64,000 nt of DNA from Virgibacillus salarius (GCF_039521925.1 NZ_BAAACY010000006.1:1-64000), one strand, 5' to 3'. Shown: positions 27,067-36,757, counted from the stretch's first letter. Notes: a model not told the origin generated them from the sequence alone. Numbers and translations: made by a program.

Positions 27067-27947
27067 TGGAAAGTGTAATTGAGCTAAATCAGGTAAATAA
27101 GTCGTTTAACGGATTTCAACTAAAAGACTTATCTATATCGGTTAAGAAAGGCTTTATTACTGGTTTTATAGGTGGTAATGGGGTTGGTAAATCCACGACG
27201 ATCAAGTTGATTATGAATTTATTACAACCCGATAGTGGAACTGTTTCCCTTTTCGGCTTGAATTACAAAACACATGAAAAGGAAATAAAACAACGAATCG
27301 GCTTTGTGTTCGATGGTAATATCTTTTATGAAAATAGTACATTGGCCGACATGAAGCAAATGATTAGTCCCGCTTATAAAAATTGGGATGATTCCATTTT
27401 TGTTCAGTATGTAGATATGTTTGAGCTGCCACTAAAGAAAAAAATAAAAACATTTTCAAAAGGGATGATGATGAAGGCTTCTTTAACCTTTGCATTATCA
27501 CACCATGCTGATCTAATTATTATGGATGAACCAACATCTGGTTTAGATCCAATCTTTCGCCGAGAGCTGCTGGATATTCTTCATAATCTGATGCAGGATG
27601 GTGAAAAGACGATATTCTTTTCAACACATATTACGACAGATTTGGATCGGATAGCGGATTATATCACCTTTATTCATAATGGACAGCATCAATTTACAAA
27701 AGCGTATTACAAAATCGAAGAAAACTATGCAATTGTGAAAGGTGAGACAAACCTATTAGATCGGGATACAGAACAGGAATTTCTAGGGATTCGTAAGACA
27801 AATTATGGTTTTGAGGCATTGACGTCGAATAGACAACGTACAGAAAATATTTTTGGCGATACGGTCGTTATCGAAAAGCCGACACTTGAAGATATTATGC
27901 TATATACAAAGAAAGGAAAAGAACGTTATGCTAAATCTTATTCGTAA
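27066..27947 (+). CDS. ABC transporter ATPase (YtrB-like)
   Basis: A 293-residue ATPase. Walker A GGNGVGKST is at about 35-43. The signature region reads FSKGMMMKASL in place of LSGGQ, which is usual for this YtrB/BcrA-like group. Walker B is LIIMDEPTSGLDP, and the switch His is in STHIT. A 75-residue C-terminal tail follows. With the next gene it forms a two-component exporter probably linked to envelope or bacitracin-type stress (inference). The permease starts 20 bases before its end. Confidence 0.9.
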   Translation: MESVIELNQVNKSFNGFQLKDLSISVKKGFITGFIGGNGVGKSTTIKLIMNLLQPDSGTVSLFGLNYKTHEKEIKQRIGFVFDGNIFYENSTLADMKQMISPAYKNWDDSIFVQYVDMFELPLKKKIKTFSKGMMMKASLTFALSHHADLIIMDEPTSGLDPIFRRELLDILHNLMQDGEKTIFFSTHITTDLDRIADYITFIHNGQHQFTKAYYKIEENYAIVKGETNLLDRDTEQEFLGIRKTNYGFEALTSNRQRTENIFGDTVVIEKPTLEDIMLYTKKGKERYAKSYS

Positions 27948-28536
27948 AGATATTTTATTACAGAAAAATGGAATCTTAATTCTGTTACCTGCCTTATTTA
28001 TCTATTTGTTTTTTGGTACTTCTATTACCTGGGTAAGTATTGTATTTCCTATTGTAATCATTATGGATGTTTTTTCAAAGGACGAAAAATCGTCAACAAA
28101 TTTACTGTTGAACGCTTTGCCTTATACACGAAATGAAATAGTTAGTTCGAAATATATTGGTGCCATTATATTAATGACTTTCGTTCTCCTAACTATTTCT
28201 GTTGGAAATTGGATTATACATAGCGAAATGGTGCAATGGAAGCAATTACTTTTGATTACAAGTATTGTCGTCATCTTTATTTCATTTGCTTTTCCTTTCT
28301 GTTATCTTTTTAAAAGTCGTTATTTAATGAATGCGTCTATTGTTTTGTTTTGTCTTTATCTTGTTATCGTTAATACATTTATCGTAGATTTGAATGATCG
28401 AATTAGAAATATCGTGCATACAATCTTGTCATTAGAAAATACGCAGCTGTATTTATTCGTGACCTTATCAGTCGTTCTGCTTTACGTTATCTCATGGATA
28501 CTTTCTATTCGTATTTATAGAAGAAAAGTATTTTAA
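27928..28536 (+). CDS. ABC-2 type transporter permease
   Basis: A 202-residue protein with six predicted membrane segments and the motif SKDEKSSTNLLLNALPYTRNE-like loop of ABC-2 permeases in YtrC/YhcI-type systems (loop about residues 50-72). The ATG at 27928 overlaps the ATPase gene by 20 bases in another frame. GAAAGGAAAAG serves as ribosome site. A longer in-frame opening at 27853 lies entirely inside the ATPase gene and is rejected. Confidence 0.85.
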   Translation: MLNLIRKDILLQKNGILILLPALFIYLFFGTSITWVSIVFPIVIIMDVFSKDEKSSTNLLLNALPYTRNEIVSSKYIGAIILMTFVLLTISVGNWIIHSEMVQWKQLLLITSIVVIFISFAFPFCYLFKSRYLMNASIVLFCLYLVIVNTFIVDLNDRIRNIVHTILSLENTQLYLFVTLSVVLLYVISWILSIRIYRRKVF

Positions 28537-28672
28537 TGGTGTTGAAAAAGGGGTGTTTAACTTGTTTTCAACAGAACTTTAATCTTCCATATTGTAACTC
28601 AGTTAACGGTGATAATGGAGTAACAAAAGAGTAGTATGTCGTTTCATGTTTTTAATAACCTACGAACAGTGC

Positions 28673-28710
28673 AAAAAAGGAGTGAATTCAATTTGGACCC
28701 ACTCCTTTTT
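28673..28710 (+). terminator. Terminator after the GntR/ABC operon
   Basis: AAAAAAGGAGTG (28673-28684) pairs with CACTCCTTTTT (28700-28710). Confidence 0.85.
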
Positions 28711-28737
28711 CTAATCAATAGATTTCCATTTCCCTGT

Positions 28738-28791
28738 TTTATCCCGCATATAACTGACAGTAAGACCCTCACTGATTGAAAGCTTACTTTA
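28738..28791 (+). repeat. Same-strand dispersed repeat, copy R4 (short form)
   Basis: TTTAT flank, CCCGCATATAACTGACAGTA, ACCCTC linker, ACTGATTGAAAGCTTACTTTA. It lies between the ABC operon terminator and the TetR promoter. Confidence 0.85.
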
Positions 28792-28852
28792 TTTACTCAT
28801 AATGAAAACTTGACAAATAGCTTATGATGCATTAATATAAGAAAAAAACAAT

Positions 28853-28872
28853 GTTAGTTGTTAATAACTATC
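28853..28872 (+). promoter_or_regulatory. TetR operator O1, at the tetR promoter
   Basis: GTTAGTT-N6-AACTATC: one mismatch from the perfect GTTAGTT-N6-AACTAAC found at 29561-29580. It lies downstream of TTGACA (28810-28815) and overlaps the expected transcription start of the TetR gene. Confidence 0.8.
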
Positions 28873-28892
28873 ATGAAAGGAGTAGTTGTTAT

Positions 28893-29480
28893 TTGAATGA
28901 AAAAACTAAAAGTACCGCAGATAAAATCCTATCAGCGACAATCCAATTAATGTCTGAAAAAGGGTATAAAGCCGTAACAATTAAAGAAATTGCAGCAAAT
29001 GCGGGTATGAGTGAAATGACTGTTTTTCGAACCTTTGGAACAAAAAAAGCAATATTAGAAGCCATAATCGATAACTACCTATACACAGGGCCTATAGAAC
29101 AACAGATCCAAAAAAATATCACATTTAATTTAGAAGAGGATCTACTAATGATAAGTATGTTGTATCATGAACTATTGGCAAAAAATAGACAAATTTTCTT
29201 AATTTCCATTATGGAACGTAAAACAATGCCCGATATTCATGTGAATGTCCACAAGAATGCAGCTAAATTTCTAAAAGTAGTTATTGACTACTTAAAAGTG
29301 ATGCAGGAAAAGGGCAAGGTAGTTGATGGAGACCCAGAAATTCAAGCGTTAACATTAATGCAATTTAACTATGGGAAGTTTGTTGCTGAAACACTACTGG
29401 AGGACTCGTCCTCTACATTACCACAGGAGGATTATCTTCGAGAGGCGATAACTATAATTGTTAAGGGATTAAAGCCTTAA
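28893..29480 (+). CDS. TetR family regulator of adjacent efflux pump
   Basis: A 195-residue regulator. The helix-turn-helix occupies about 10-58 (ILSATIQLMSEKGYKAVTIK, AANAGMSEMTVFRTFG). I choose the TTG at 28893, 10 bases after AAAGGAG. The ATG at 28851 falls in the operator and would precede the ribosome site. The same inverted-repeat operator lies upstream of this gene and of the MFS pump gene, so the protein very likely represses both. The inducing ligand is unknown. Confidence 0.88.
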   Translation: MNEKTKSTADKILSATIQLMSEKGYKAVTIKEIAANAGMSEMTVFRTFGTKKAILEAIIDNYLYTGPIEQQIQKNITFNLEEDLLMISMLYHELLAKNRQIFLISIMERKTMPDIHVNVHKNAAKFLKVVIDYLKVMQEKGKVVDGDPEIQALTLMQFNYGKFVAETLLEDSSSTLPQEDYLREAITIIVKGLKP

Positions 29481-29494
29481 TTTTTTTACGATTC

Positions 29495-29520
29495 AATGTT
29501 AGTTATCACTATCTAACATT
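29495..29520 (+). promoter_or_regulatory. TetR operator-like inverted repeat O2
   Basis: Perfect arms AATGTTAG (29495-29502) and CTAACATT (29513-29520) with a 10-base spacer, directly after the tetR stop. It shares the GTTAG/CTAAC core with O1 and O3. Confidence 0.65.
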
Positions 29521-29560
29521 CAAGTGTTTTCGTTTCTTTCCCTCATTACTTAAACTTAAT

Positions 29561-29580
29561 GTTAGTTGCTAATAACTAAC
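29561..29580 (+). promoter_or_regulatory. TetR operator O3, upstream of MFS pump
   Basis: Perfect GTTAGTT-N6-AACTAAC, 46 bases before the MFS start; the same element as O1. Confidence 0.82.
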
Positions 29581-29625
29581 TGACAATGTTTAACATAAAT
29601 TAAATATATATAAGGAGTGTGTTGA

Positions 29626-31107
29626 ATGAAAAGAATGGAAGATAAAGTTATTTCGGAGATTAGTGGGCAGCGCCGTTCATATCCTACTGTCACGCTCATC
29701 GTTGTGCTTGCTGGAGTGCTTGTCATAGCAATGTCAATTGCTGGAACAGCAGTAGCAGTTCCACAAATAGGCGTTGATTTGAGCGTATCCGGTGCCCCTT
29801 TGCACTGGGTGGTTGCAGCTTACAATCTAACATTTGCTGCTTTTACGCTAGTATTTGGATCGCTGGCGGATTTATTCGGCCGTCGGCGTACATTTATCAT
29901 TGGATCGGCTCTTTTTGTCATTGGATCGCTTATTAGCGCAATCTCGAATAATATTTTTCTGATGGACGCTGCTCGTGCACTAGCTGGCATCGGTGGTGCA
30001 GGAGTGATGGCAAGTGGTGGTGCAATCCTTGCCACTACATTCAATGGTCCAGCTCGTATGAGAGCATTCGCTGCGTTAGGAACGATGGCAGGTGTAGGTA
30101 TTGCCATTGGTCCATTTTTGTCTGGTTGGTTAGTTGGCGAGTTTGGGTGGCGTTCCATCTTTCTTATTTATTTAGCCATTGGCGTACTGATTCTGATTGG
30201 TACTTTGTTCATATCTGAGTCGCGAGGAGCTCAGAGCGTCAAAGTAGATTGGCCAGGGATGCTTACTTTTATCGTAGGGTTCACGCTAATAATGTTTGGC
30301 ATCATGCAAGGGCCAGAGATTGGGTGGGGAAGCCCGGTAATTCTTACAGTGTTTGTGGTTGGAATAATATTACTTTCAATTTTCGTTTTCGTTGAGCGAC
30401 GAAGTACACATCCTGTTCTTAACTTAAAGCTGATTAAAAATACAAGATTTATGGCTTGGTGTATTAGTACACTTATAACATCAGTTGGTTTTCTCGGTGT
30501 ACTGGTCTTCCTTCCAGTTTACTTACAAGGGGTGAATCAGATCTCTGCTGAAGAGGTTGGTGTTATTATGCTGATACTAACGGCACCAGTATTAGTGATT
30601 CCCCAGCTTGGTGGCTGGTTAGTAAATCGGGGCGTTTCCACTCCGGCTCTTATTGGGCTAAGCCTTTTGTTAATAGCTGCTGGTAATGCCTGGTTAACGG
30701 TGATTCATCCAGGTGTAAGTACAAGTGATTTATTTGGTCCCTTGCTAATGATTGGAGTCGGAATGGGAATTTCATTTGGTATTACCGATGGCCAGGCTAT
30801 GAGCCTCGTAGACCAAGAGCAAGTTGGAATGGCGGCAGGTTTCCTTAATACTATTCGAGGTGGTTCTGAAGCATTAGTTATTGCTGTGTTTGGTGCAGTA
30901 TTAGTCACATTGCTTCAGGTACGGGTGAAATCAGCTGAGCTTGCAGAGCAAGTAGCAGCAGGGGTTATTACTAGTTCAGACTCAGGATTTCTCTCTGAAC
31001 AGTTCACCGAAGCATGGCAAGTTACACTATGGGGCGTAGCTGCAATTTGTGCTACGATGGCAGTTGTCGTTTATGTAATGCTTGTAGTGCCTAAGCGCTA
31101 TTCATAG
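29626..31107 (+). CDS. MFS multidrug transporter, 14-helix DHA2 type
   Basis: A 493-residue proton-coupled exporter with about 14 membrane segments. Motif A is GSLADLFGRRR (about 76-86), and motif C-like GxxxGPxxxG (GIAIGPFLSG) follows in helix 5. The DHA2 family exports drugs, dyes and biocides. A TetR gene precedes it and a palindromic operator lies in its promoter, so expression is probably induced by an export substrate. AAGGAG lies 8 bases before the ATG. Confidence 0.9.
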   Translation: MKRMEDKVISEISGQRRSYPTVTLIVVLAGVLVIAMSIAGTAVAVPQIGVDLSVSGAPLHWVVAAYNLTFAAFTLVFGSLADLFGRRRTFIIGSALFVIGSLISAISNNIFLMDAARALAGIGGAGVMASGGAILATTFNGPARMRAFAALGTMAGVGIAIGPFLSGWLVGEFGWRSIFLIYLAIGVLILIGTLFISESRGAQSVKVDWPGMLTFIVGFTLIMFGIMQGPEIGWGSPVILTVFVVGIILLSIFVFVERRSTHPVLNLKLIKNTRFMAWCISTLITSVGFLGVLVFLPVYLQGVNQISAEEVGVIMLILTAPVLVIPQLGGWLVNRGVSTPALIGLSLLLIAAGNAWLTVIHPGVSTSDLFGPLLMIGVGMGISFGITDGQAMSLVDQEQVGMAAGFLNTIRGGSEALVIAVFGAVLVTLLQVRVKSAELAEQVAAGVITSSDSGFLSEQFTEAWQVTLWGVAAICATMAVVVYVMLVVPKRYS

Positions 31108-31230
31108 GAATAGTAGTTATTCAAGATTTTAGTATACAAACTTGTAAATGATAAATCTAAAGGAATTTAACTATCGAGTCAATAAAATGTCGAAGATCTA
31201 TAAATGTTACTATTTAATTTCCACTATAGG

Positions 31231-31264
31231 AGGAGGCTTTTCACATACTGCCTAAAAGCCTCCT
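31231..31264 (+). terminator. Hairpin after MFS gene, probable terminator
   Basis: Perfect 11-base arms AGGAGGCTTTT (31231-31241) and AAAAGCCTCCT (31254-31264). There is no T-run outside the stem. Confidence 0.65.
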
Positions 31265-31471
31265 TGTCACTTCTTACCTAGTCATGCTCTCCTGCGTATT
31301 TGGTTCCCATTTATAGTAACATTACAAAACTAATGTACTTCATTGTATGTTACAGTGATGATATTTGGTTTACTAAGAACGGTGGAATAAATAAATTAGC
31401 TACGGTTATACAAAAACTCTAAAAAATGTACGATTTGACTTATACCTATTTTTTAATAGTTTTCATGTACG

Positions 31472-31864
31472 TCATTCATTTTTCTTTTTTGTAGGCTTTT
31501 CATCCAGAATGGACCTTAACTCCTTAATATCATCTTCTGATAAAGAATCTTCCTGGATAAACTGTACTAGCATTGATTTTAATGTTCCACCATAAATTCG
31601 CTGAATAAAGGACTTTGCCTCTGCATGTTGACAATCATCCTGGGTGTAAAGCGGAAAAAAGGTGTATACTCTTTGGTTTTTATTTACTCCGACAACCTTT
31701 TTATGAGCAAGACGATCCAAAAGTGTGCGTACTGTTTTCGCCTTCCAGTCCTTCTGTTCCTGCAAGGATGAAATGACTTCGTTGGCTGTCTGTGGGGACT
31801 TTTCCCAAAGCACATTCATGACTTCCCATTCTGCTTCCGATATACTAGGTACTTTATTTGTCAC
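31472..31864 (-). CDS. blaI: BlaI/MecI family penicillinase repressor
   Basis: A 130-residue winged-helix repressor. The N-terminal domain (ISEAEWEVMNVLWEKSP, then VRTLLDRLAHKKVV) is the BlaI/MecI/CopY type, and the C-terminal helices give dimerisation and the site cut when BlaR1 is activated. The GTG at 31864 follows AGGAGGAGA; a longer ATG form at 31906 is unlikely. Unlike many bla operons there are 95 bases between blaR1 and blaI, including a perfect palindrome. It would repress the divergent PBP/beta-lactamase side. Confidence 0.9.
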   Translation of the reverse strand: MTNKVPSISEAEWEVMNVLWEKSPQTANEVISSLQEQKDWKAKTVRTLLDRLAHKKVVGVNKNQRVYTFFPLYTQDDCQHAEAKSFIQRIYGGTLKSMLVQFIQEDSLSEDDIKELRSILDEKPTKKKNE

Positions 31865-31913
31865 ACTAATCTCCTCCTGCTTAAAATGCGCCCGTTTAAT
31901 GTACAAAAATTTT

Positions 31914-31929
31914 TAGTATGTGTATACTA
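31914..31929 (-). promoter_or_regulatory. Palindrome in the blaI promoter region
   Basis: Perfect palindrome TAGTAT-GTGT-ATACTA between blaR1 and blaI. On the minus strand it falls between a TTGAAA -35-like and a TACTAA -10-like element, which suggests local autoregulation. It is not the ACTAC-N4-GTAGT form, so the binding protein is uncertain. Confidence 0.55.
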
Positions 31930-31959
31930 GGCTTTTTCAATTAGCATTAACCTTAAAAG

Positions 31960-33729
31960 CTAATATATATCCTTATCTCTTAAAATGGATAATGTTATTT
32001 CAGCTGCCTTACTTCCGTAGGAGCTTGCTTCATTTTGTATGTTCGTTGCAAAGAAGAAAGTATCCGCTTCGGTCTCGACATATCCTATGAACCAACCACT
32101 AATATTTTTGCCATTGACACTACCTGTGCCAGTTTTTCCTGAGAGTATCATACCATCTTTTTCCTCTAATTTAATTGCATCTTTTACCGTTTGGATATTC
32201 TTATCTTTAAATCCATATTTGTTTGCATAAAAGTCTTTCAGTGCATTTACTTGTTCGATTGGAGATACTTTCAAGGAAGACTCCAGCCAATAGTTGGATA
32301 ATCCAGCAGAAATATCTTTATTACCATAGTTTATTGTCTTTAGATAAGCTTGGATGTTGTCTTTAGAAACATGTTGATCCAATCTTTGAAAATACCAAGA
32401 AACAGAATTTTTCATTGCTGTAGTTAAATTTTGATCCTGATTCCAAGAATCATATGGATATTGCATCCCATTCCACTTTAACGTGGAATTTTCGTTTGTT
32501 ATGACATTTGATTCTAGTCCAAATAATGCGCTATAAATCTTATACGTAGAATTAGGAGAAATTCTTAATGTGCTTTTCTCTTCATTATAAATACGATATG
32601 TCTCATCTTGTATACTATATAATACAAAGCTTCCTTCATAACCCACAAAATAGTTGCTTAAATCCTCGTAGATTGTTCGTTCATGCTTAAATTTATGATG
32701 ATTATCTTCAGCTGCCGTAGCAGAAATGATCGGAATTTGACTCGTTACAAATAATCCTACAAGCATAAAGATAGCTAGACTTTTCAGCTTCAATAGCTTT
32801 GATTCGGTTGTATACGATGCAATACTTTCAATACGCCTTTTAATCTGCCTTTTTGACCCGTTGAGCTGGTTTGTCAAAATAAAATGCTCTCTGCTCTGGG
32901 AGTTTTTATCAACAAAATTAATAATTGTATTTCCATAGACCCTATATTTCTGCTTATCTAATAACTTCAATACAGCAATATCGCAGGCAATTTCACGATC
33001 TAATCTCATTTCTTTAAAAGCAAACCAAACGAATGGATTAAACCAGTAAACAATTTGATACAGGACAACAAGGTAATTTATTGCAATATCTTTATATTTA
33101 TAATGATTCAGTTCATGTAGCAAAATGTATTTAATTTCCTCCATCGATAGCCATTTTTCAAAATGGCTTGGCAGTACAATATAAGTTTTAAATAGACCAA
33201 ATGTCATAGGGGATTTGACAAGCGGGGATATTCCTATATTTATTTGTTTTGTTACATTTAACCGTTGTTTACATTGTTCAAACAAACTTAGAATTTCATT
33301 ATTCCCAATGCTATACGTAGCGCGCTTTATTTTTTTAAGTTTTAACCACGAATGGATTGTTAGCGCAGTGAAAAGCAGCATGCCTAGTATCCAAATTACG
33401 ACTAGTATTTCATTTAGGGCTGTAAGATCCATTCGATTAACAGAGACTGAAAAGTCCTGCATCCAGTTTACCTCCGCTTGAGGTTCTTCAGCCAAAGTTG
33501 TAGATGATGGTGTTTGATTTGCTTGCTTACCATCCATCGACAAATAGTTTCCAACATGAAGGTAATGAGTTGGTATGAAAGGAAGCGTCAACGCAAATAG
33601 CAATAAAAACCATAAATGATATCTCCATTTGGCGGAGAGTTGGTTTTTAAACACTTTTCTAATTAACGTAATAACTACAACAGTAAAAGAAGACACCATA
33701 AAACTTATCATAAAGTGGATAAAATCCAT
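31960..33729 (-). CDS. blaR1: BlaR1-type beta-lactam sensor/signal transducer
   Basis: A 589-residue membrane sensor. The N-terminal part has four membrane segments and an M56 zinc-protease domain with HELNH at 205-209. The extracellular C-terminal penicillin-binding sensor carries the acylation motif STYK (near residue 400) and KTG (SGKTGTG). Beta-lactam acylation activates the protease, which leads to BlaI loss. The ATG at 33729 is 8 bases after GGAGAG. It is transcribed before blaI, in the staphylococcal gene order. Confidence 0.92.
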   Translation of the reverse strand: MDFIHFMISFMVSSFTVVVITLIRKVFKNQLSAKWRYHLWFLLLFALTLPFIPTHYLHVGNYLSMDGKQANQTPSSTTLAEEPQAEVNWMQDFSVSVNRMDLTALNEILVVIWILGMLLFTALTIHSWLKLKKIKRATYSIGNNEILSLFEQCKQRLNVTKQINIGISPLVKSPMTFGLFKTYIVLPSHFEKWLSMEEIKYILLHELNHYKYKDIAINYLVVLYQIVYWFNPFVWFAFKEMRLDREIACDIAVLKLLDKQKYRVYGNTIINFVDKNSQSREHFILTNQLNGSKRQIKRRIESIASYTTESKLLKLKSLAIFMLVGLFVTSQIPIISATAAEDNHHKFKHERTIYEDLSNYFVGYEGSFVLYSIQDETYRIYNEEKSTLRISPNSTYKIYSALFGLESNVITNENSTLKWNGMQYPYDSWNQDQNLTTAMKNSVSWYFQRLDQHVSKDNIQAYLKTINYGNKDISAGLSNYWLESSLKVSPIEQVNALKDFYANKYGFKDKNIQTVKDAIKLEEKDGMILSGKTGTGSVNGKNISGWFIGYVETEADTFFFATNIQNEASSYGSKAAEITLSILRDKDIY

Positions 33730-33965
33730 GCTATTCTCTCCAATCCTTGACCATCTTAACTTTCGTAGCAATGATTACTAAAAGATAGAATCACATAATG
33801 AATATATAAAAATAGTAGCACTTCATGATTGGTTAAGCAATCTACCAAATTTATGTAAACAGTGCAATTACACGAGTAAACGTACAACCTATATAGTAGA
33901 TCACTCCTTCTAGATGATTGTCACAACCATATTTCAAGGGATCTTGTTTAATGATCTTTGTCCAT

Positions 33966-34012
33966 TTGACAAAAATAGATTACGACTGTAGTATTAGACT
34001 ACGGTTGTAATC
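33966..34012 (+). promoter_or_regulatory. BlaI-regulated promoter with tandem operator dyads
   Basis: TTGACA (33966-33971), 17 bases, TAGTAT (33989-33994) form a promoter. Covering the -10 box are two BlaI/MecI-type dyads, ATTAC-GACT-GTAGT (33979-33992) and ACTAC-GGTT-GTAAT (33998-34011), close to the staphylococcal ACTAC-N4-GTAGT operator. Together they make a 15-base imperfect inverted repeat. Transcription would run right, towards the PBP and beta-lactamase genes. Confidence 0.82.
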
Positions 34013-34029
34013 TGTATGTAGTTACTTAG

Positions 34030-34290
34030 GTGAGAGATTGTACAAGAAGAATCTAAGCAAGCTAAGTAAAGACAAGAGCTCTTTTGTGTTGATGCTTCGG
34101 TACTTCTTCATACTTTTTCCCATAATATTCGCTATACTCAGGAATCAGCCTTCTTACCGAGTTAGCGACTTCAACTAGATAATATCGGAGATACTGATTT
34201 CCATTCGTCTTGAGACCCCACAGCGAACGTTTTTTGTGAGCAAAAGGCTCAAGCCATGCCCACGGAAAGCGTCCGTCAGGAATGAAAAGC
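34030..34290 (-). pseudogene. IS110 family transposase C-terminal remnant
   Basis: The frame on the minus strand encodes GNQYLRYYLVEVANSVRR, then YSEYYGKKYEEVPKHQHKRA, the conserved C-terminal Transposase_20 region of IS110/IS1111 elements. The catalytic N-terminal DEDD domain is absent and stops follow LVFT. The scar sits between the BlaI-type promoter and the PBP gene, in antisense. Confidence 0.85.
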
Positions 34291-34480
34291 AATGAAATGG
34301 TTTGGGAAGGATATCAGCAAAATGGACACAAAAAATCCTAAATTGCTTTTAGTAATGATGATTAAAGATGTCAAGCAGAGAGGAGGCACGGCTATGTTAT
34401 CCCAAAATGGAGAAAATCCTTAAATCGCTTCAATAGGTGCCTATTAATAGAGTGATTTTTAAAGGGAGTTTGTTGAAACA

Positions 34481-36556
34481 ATGGAAAAAAGAGATAAAAG
34501 AAAACATCCGTTTACCTTACGAGTTAGCATTTTATTTCTTCTTATATTCTTCTTATTTACAATATTAATTTTTCGGCTTGGGGTTGTACAAATTTTAAAT
34601 GGAGACAGCTTCCAAGCAGAAATAGACCGAACAACTCAAGATACGACGAAAATGCCGGTACCACGTGGGAGAATATATGATCGTTACCATCGCGTTATTG
34701 TAGATAATCAACCACTATATGCGATCACTTATATGCCGGCAAAAGGGGTACAAGCACAAGAAAGATTAGAGGTCGCGGAAAAATTATCAACCTTTATTTC
34801 GATGTATCATGGCAAAAATAAGCAAGCTCAATTAGATACGCTAACCTTACGAGATAAAAAAGAATACTGGTATTTAAAGCATATAGATGAAGCAAAAAAA
34901 CGATTAATGGAAAAAGAAGTAGCTAGCATGGACCCATCAGAACAATATAGTACGATTTTGAAGAGAATAAATAAAGAGGAAGTTAACGACATAACAGAAG
35001 AACAGTTAAACATTATCCTTATAAAAAAAGAATTAGATAAGGCGATGACCTTAACACCACACATTGTAAAGAATGAGGGGGTAACACCAAGTGAATTTGC
35101 CAAGGTTTCGGAACATTTACATGAGTTACCTGGAATTAATGCAACGACAGATTGGAAACGAGCATATCCTTATGGTGATACGATTAAAAAATTGTTAGGG
35201 TCCATTACATCTCATAAAGAAGGGATTTTAAAGGATAAAAAAGACTTTTATTTGACACGTGGCTATAGTCCGAATGACAGAGTTGGAAAAAGCGGATTAG
35301 AAGAGCAGTATGAGGCTGTTCTAAGAGGAAGAAAGGAGCAGATGAAGTATACGATCAATAAAAGGGGGGAAATAGTTGATTCCAATATTGTGGTTGAAGG
35401 TCAGCAAGGGAAGGATTTAGTTTTAACGATCGACATAGCACTCCAGGAAAAAGTTGATCAGATTGTACGTGATGAATTGAAAGCAATTATTAAAAAATAT
35501 CCATATGAAAATCGTCATATGGAAGACGCGCTAGCCGTTGTTTTAAATCCAAAAACCGGTGAGTTGCTTGCCGTTTCTGGACAGCATTATGATCGCAAGC
35601 AAAATGCATTTCGTAATACTGCGTACAAAGCATTGTATGATCAACATATACCAGGTTCTGCTGTGAAAGGGGCAACAGTATTAGCCGGTTATCAATCGGC
35701 TGTAATAGCTCCGGGAGATACGTTTTATGATAAACCATTAAAAATTAAAGGAACACCAGAAAAAAGTTCGTATACTGATTCAAGCCTTGGCTTGCTTAAT
35801 GATCAGGATGCTTTAAAAAGATCATCTAACGTGTATATGTTTTACATCGCCTTACGTATGGGTGGAGAATATCATTATCAGTATAATCAACCTGTTACAT
35901 TTCAAAAAGAGGCGTTTCAAGAAATGCGGAATTATTTTTCTCAATTTGGACTTGGTGTACAGACTGGAGTTGACTATCCTTATGAGGGTACAGGATATAA
36001 AGGTCCTAATCCCGTAGCAGGTAATCTCCTGGACTTTGCTATTGGACAGTATGATACATACACCACTATGCAATTAGCTCAATATGTTTCTACGATTGCA
36101 AATGATGGATTACGTGTTCGGCCTCATTTTTTGAAAGAAATTCGGCTCCCTAATCCTTCTGAAAAACAGCTCGGTTCTTTGTTTAAGAGCGTAAATACAG
36201 ATGTACTGAATCGGGTTGAAATGAGTCAAAGTCAGATTAAACGTGTCCAAGAGGGCTTTCGACGTGTATATCAGGAGCCCGGTGGAACCGCATATCGCGA
36301 ATTTGGTGATAAATCGTATAATCCTGCAGGAAAAACAGGAACAGCAGAAAATGAGATTAATGGCAATTATACGGAGAATCTCACTCTCATCGGATATGCA
36401 CCATTTGATCATCCAGAGGTAGCTTTTGCAATTGTCGTACCACACACTGGTAAAGGCGAACATGTAAACAATAAAATAGGCGAACGAATAATGGATGCTT
36501 ATTTTGAATTGAAAGAAGAACGTCGTGAACCAAAAGATAAAGAACAAACCGAATAA
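34481..36556 (+). CDS. Class B penicillin-binding protein (PBP2/PbpA-type transpeptidase)
   Basis: A 691-residue monofunctional transpeptidase. One membrane anchor (about 14-36) is followed by the PBP dimerisation domain (PRGRIYDR) and the transpeptidase domain with SxxK as SAVK (in PGSAVKGA), SxN as SSN (in KRSSNVYMF) and KTG as GKTGTAEN. It resembles the elongation-type PbpA/PbpH group, not MecA, since no NTF2-like domain is evident. Being next to blaR1-blaI and a beta-lactamase, it may be an inducible extra PBP with low beta-lactam affinity (inference). AAAGGGAG precedes the ATG. Confidence 0.9.
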   Translation: MEKRDKRKHPFTLRVSILFLLIFFLFTILIFRLGVVQILNGDSFQAEIDRTTQDTTKMPVPRGRIYDRYHRVIVDNQPLYAITYMPAKGVQAQERLEVAEKLSTFISMYHGKNKQAQLDTLTLRDKKEYWYLKHIDEAKKRLMEKEVASMDPSEQYSTILKRINKEEVNDITEEQLNIILIKKELDKAMTLTPHIVKNEGVTPSEFAKVSEHLHELPGINATTDWKRAYPYGDTIKKLLGSITSHKEGILKDKKDFYLTRGYSPNDRVGKSGLEEQYEAVLRGRKEQMKYTINKRGEIVDSNIVVEGQQGKDLVLTIDIALQEKVDQIVRDELKAIIKKYPYENRHMEDALAVVLNPKTGELLAVSGQHYDRKQNAFRNTAYKALYDQHIPGSAVKGATVLAGYQSAVIAPGDTFYDKPLKIKGTPEKSSYTDSSLGLLNDQDALKRSSNVYMFYIALRMGGEYHYQYNQPVTFQKEAFQEMRNYFSQFGLGVQTGVDYPYEGTGYKGPNPVAGNLLDFAIGQYDTYTTMQLAQYVSTIANDGLRVRPHFLKEIRLPNPSEKQLGSLFKSVNTDVLNRVEMSQSQIKRVQEGFRRVYQEPGGTAYREFGDKSYNPAGKTGTAENEINGNYTENLTLIGYAPFDHPEVAFAIVVPHTGKGEHVNNKIGERIMDAYFELKEERREPKDKEQTE

Positions 36557-36757
36557 ATGTCGATATGCTTTTGCATTAGCTAATAGTTACCCAATTATAT
36601 ATACACGCTTTTGCTACGATAGGCAATACTAAGACCCATATGTTGCATCTAATAATCTTGCCAATCACCTTCATGTCACGCTGTGAACGATGTAGGAGTA
36701 ATCGACGAGAAGGAGTTATTAGGAATAAAAAACATATAGAAAGAAGGAAGATTTTTC

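Noticed and set aside
34481..36556. MecA/PBP2a identity for the PBP
   Set aside because: Its N-terminus and motifs fit the PbpA/PbpH elongation group, and no NTF2-like domain is evident.
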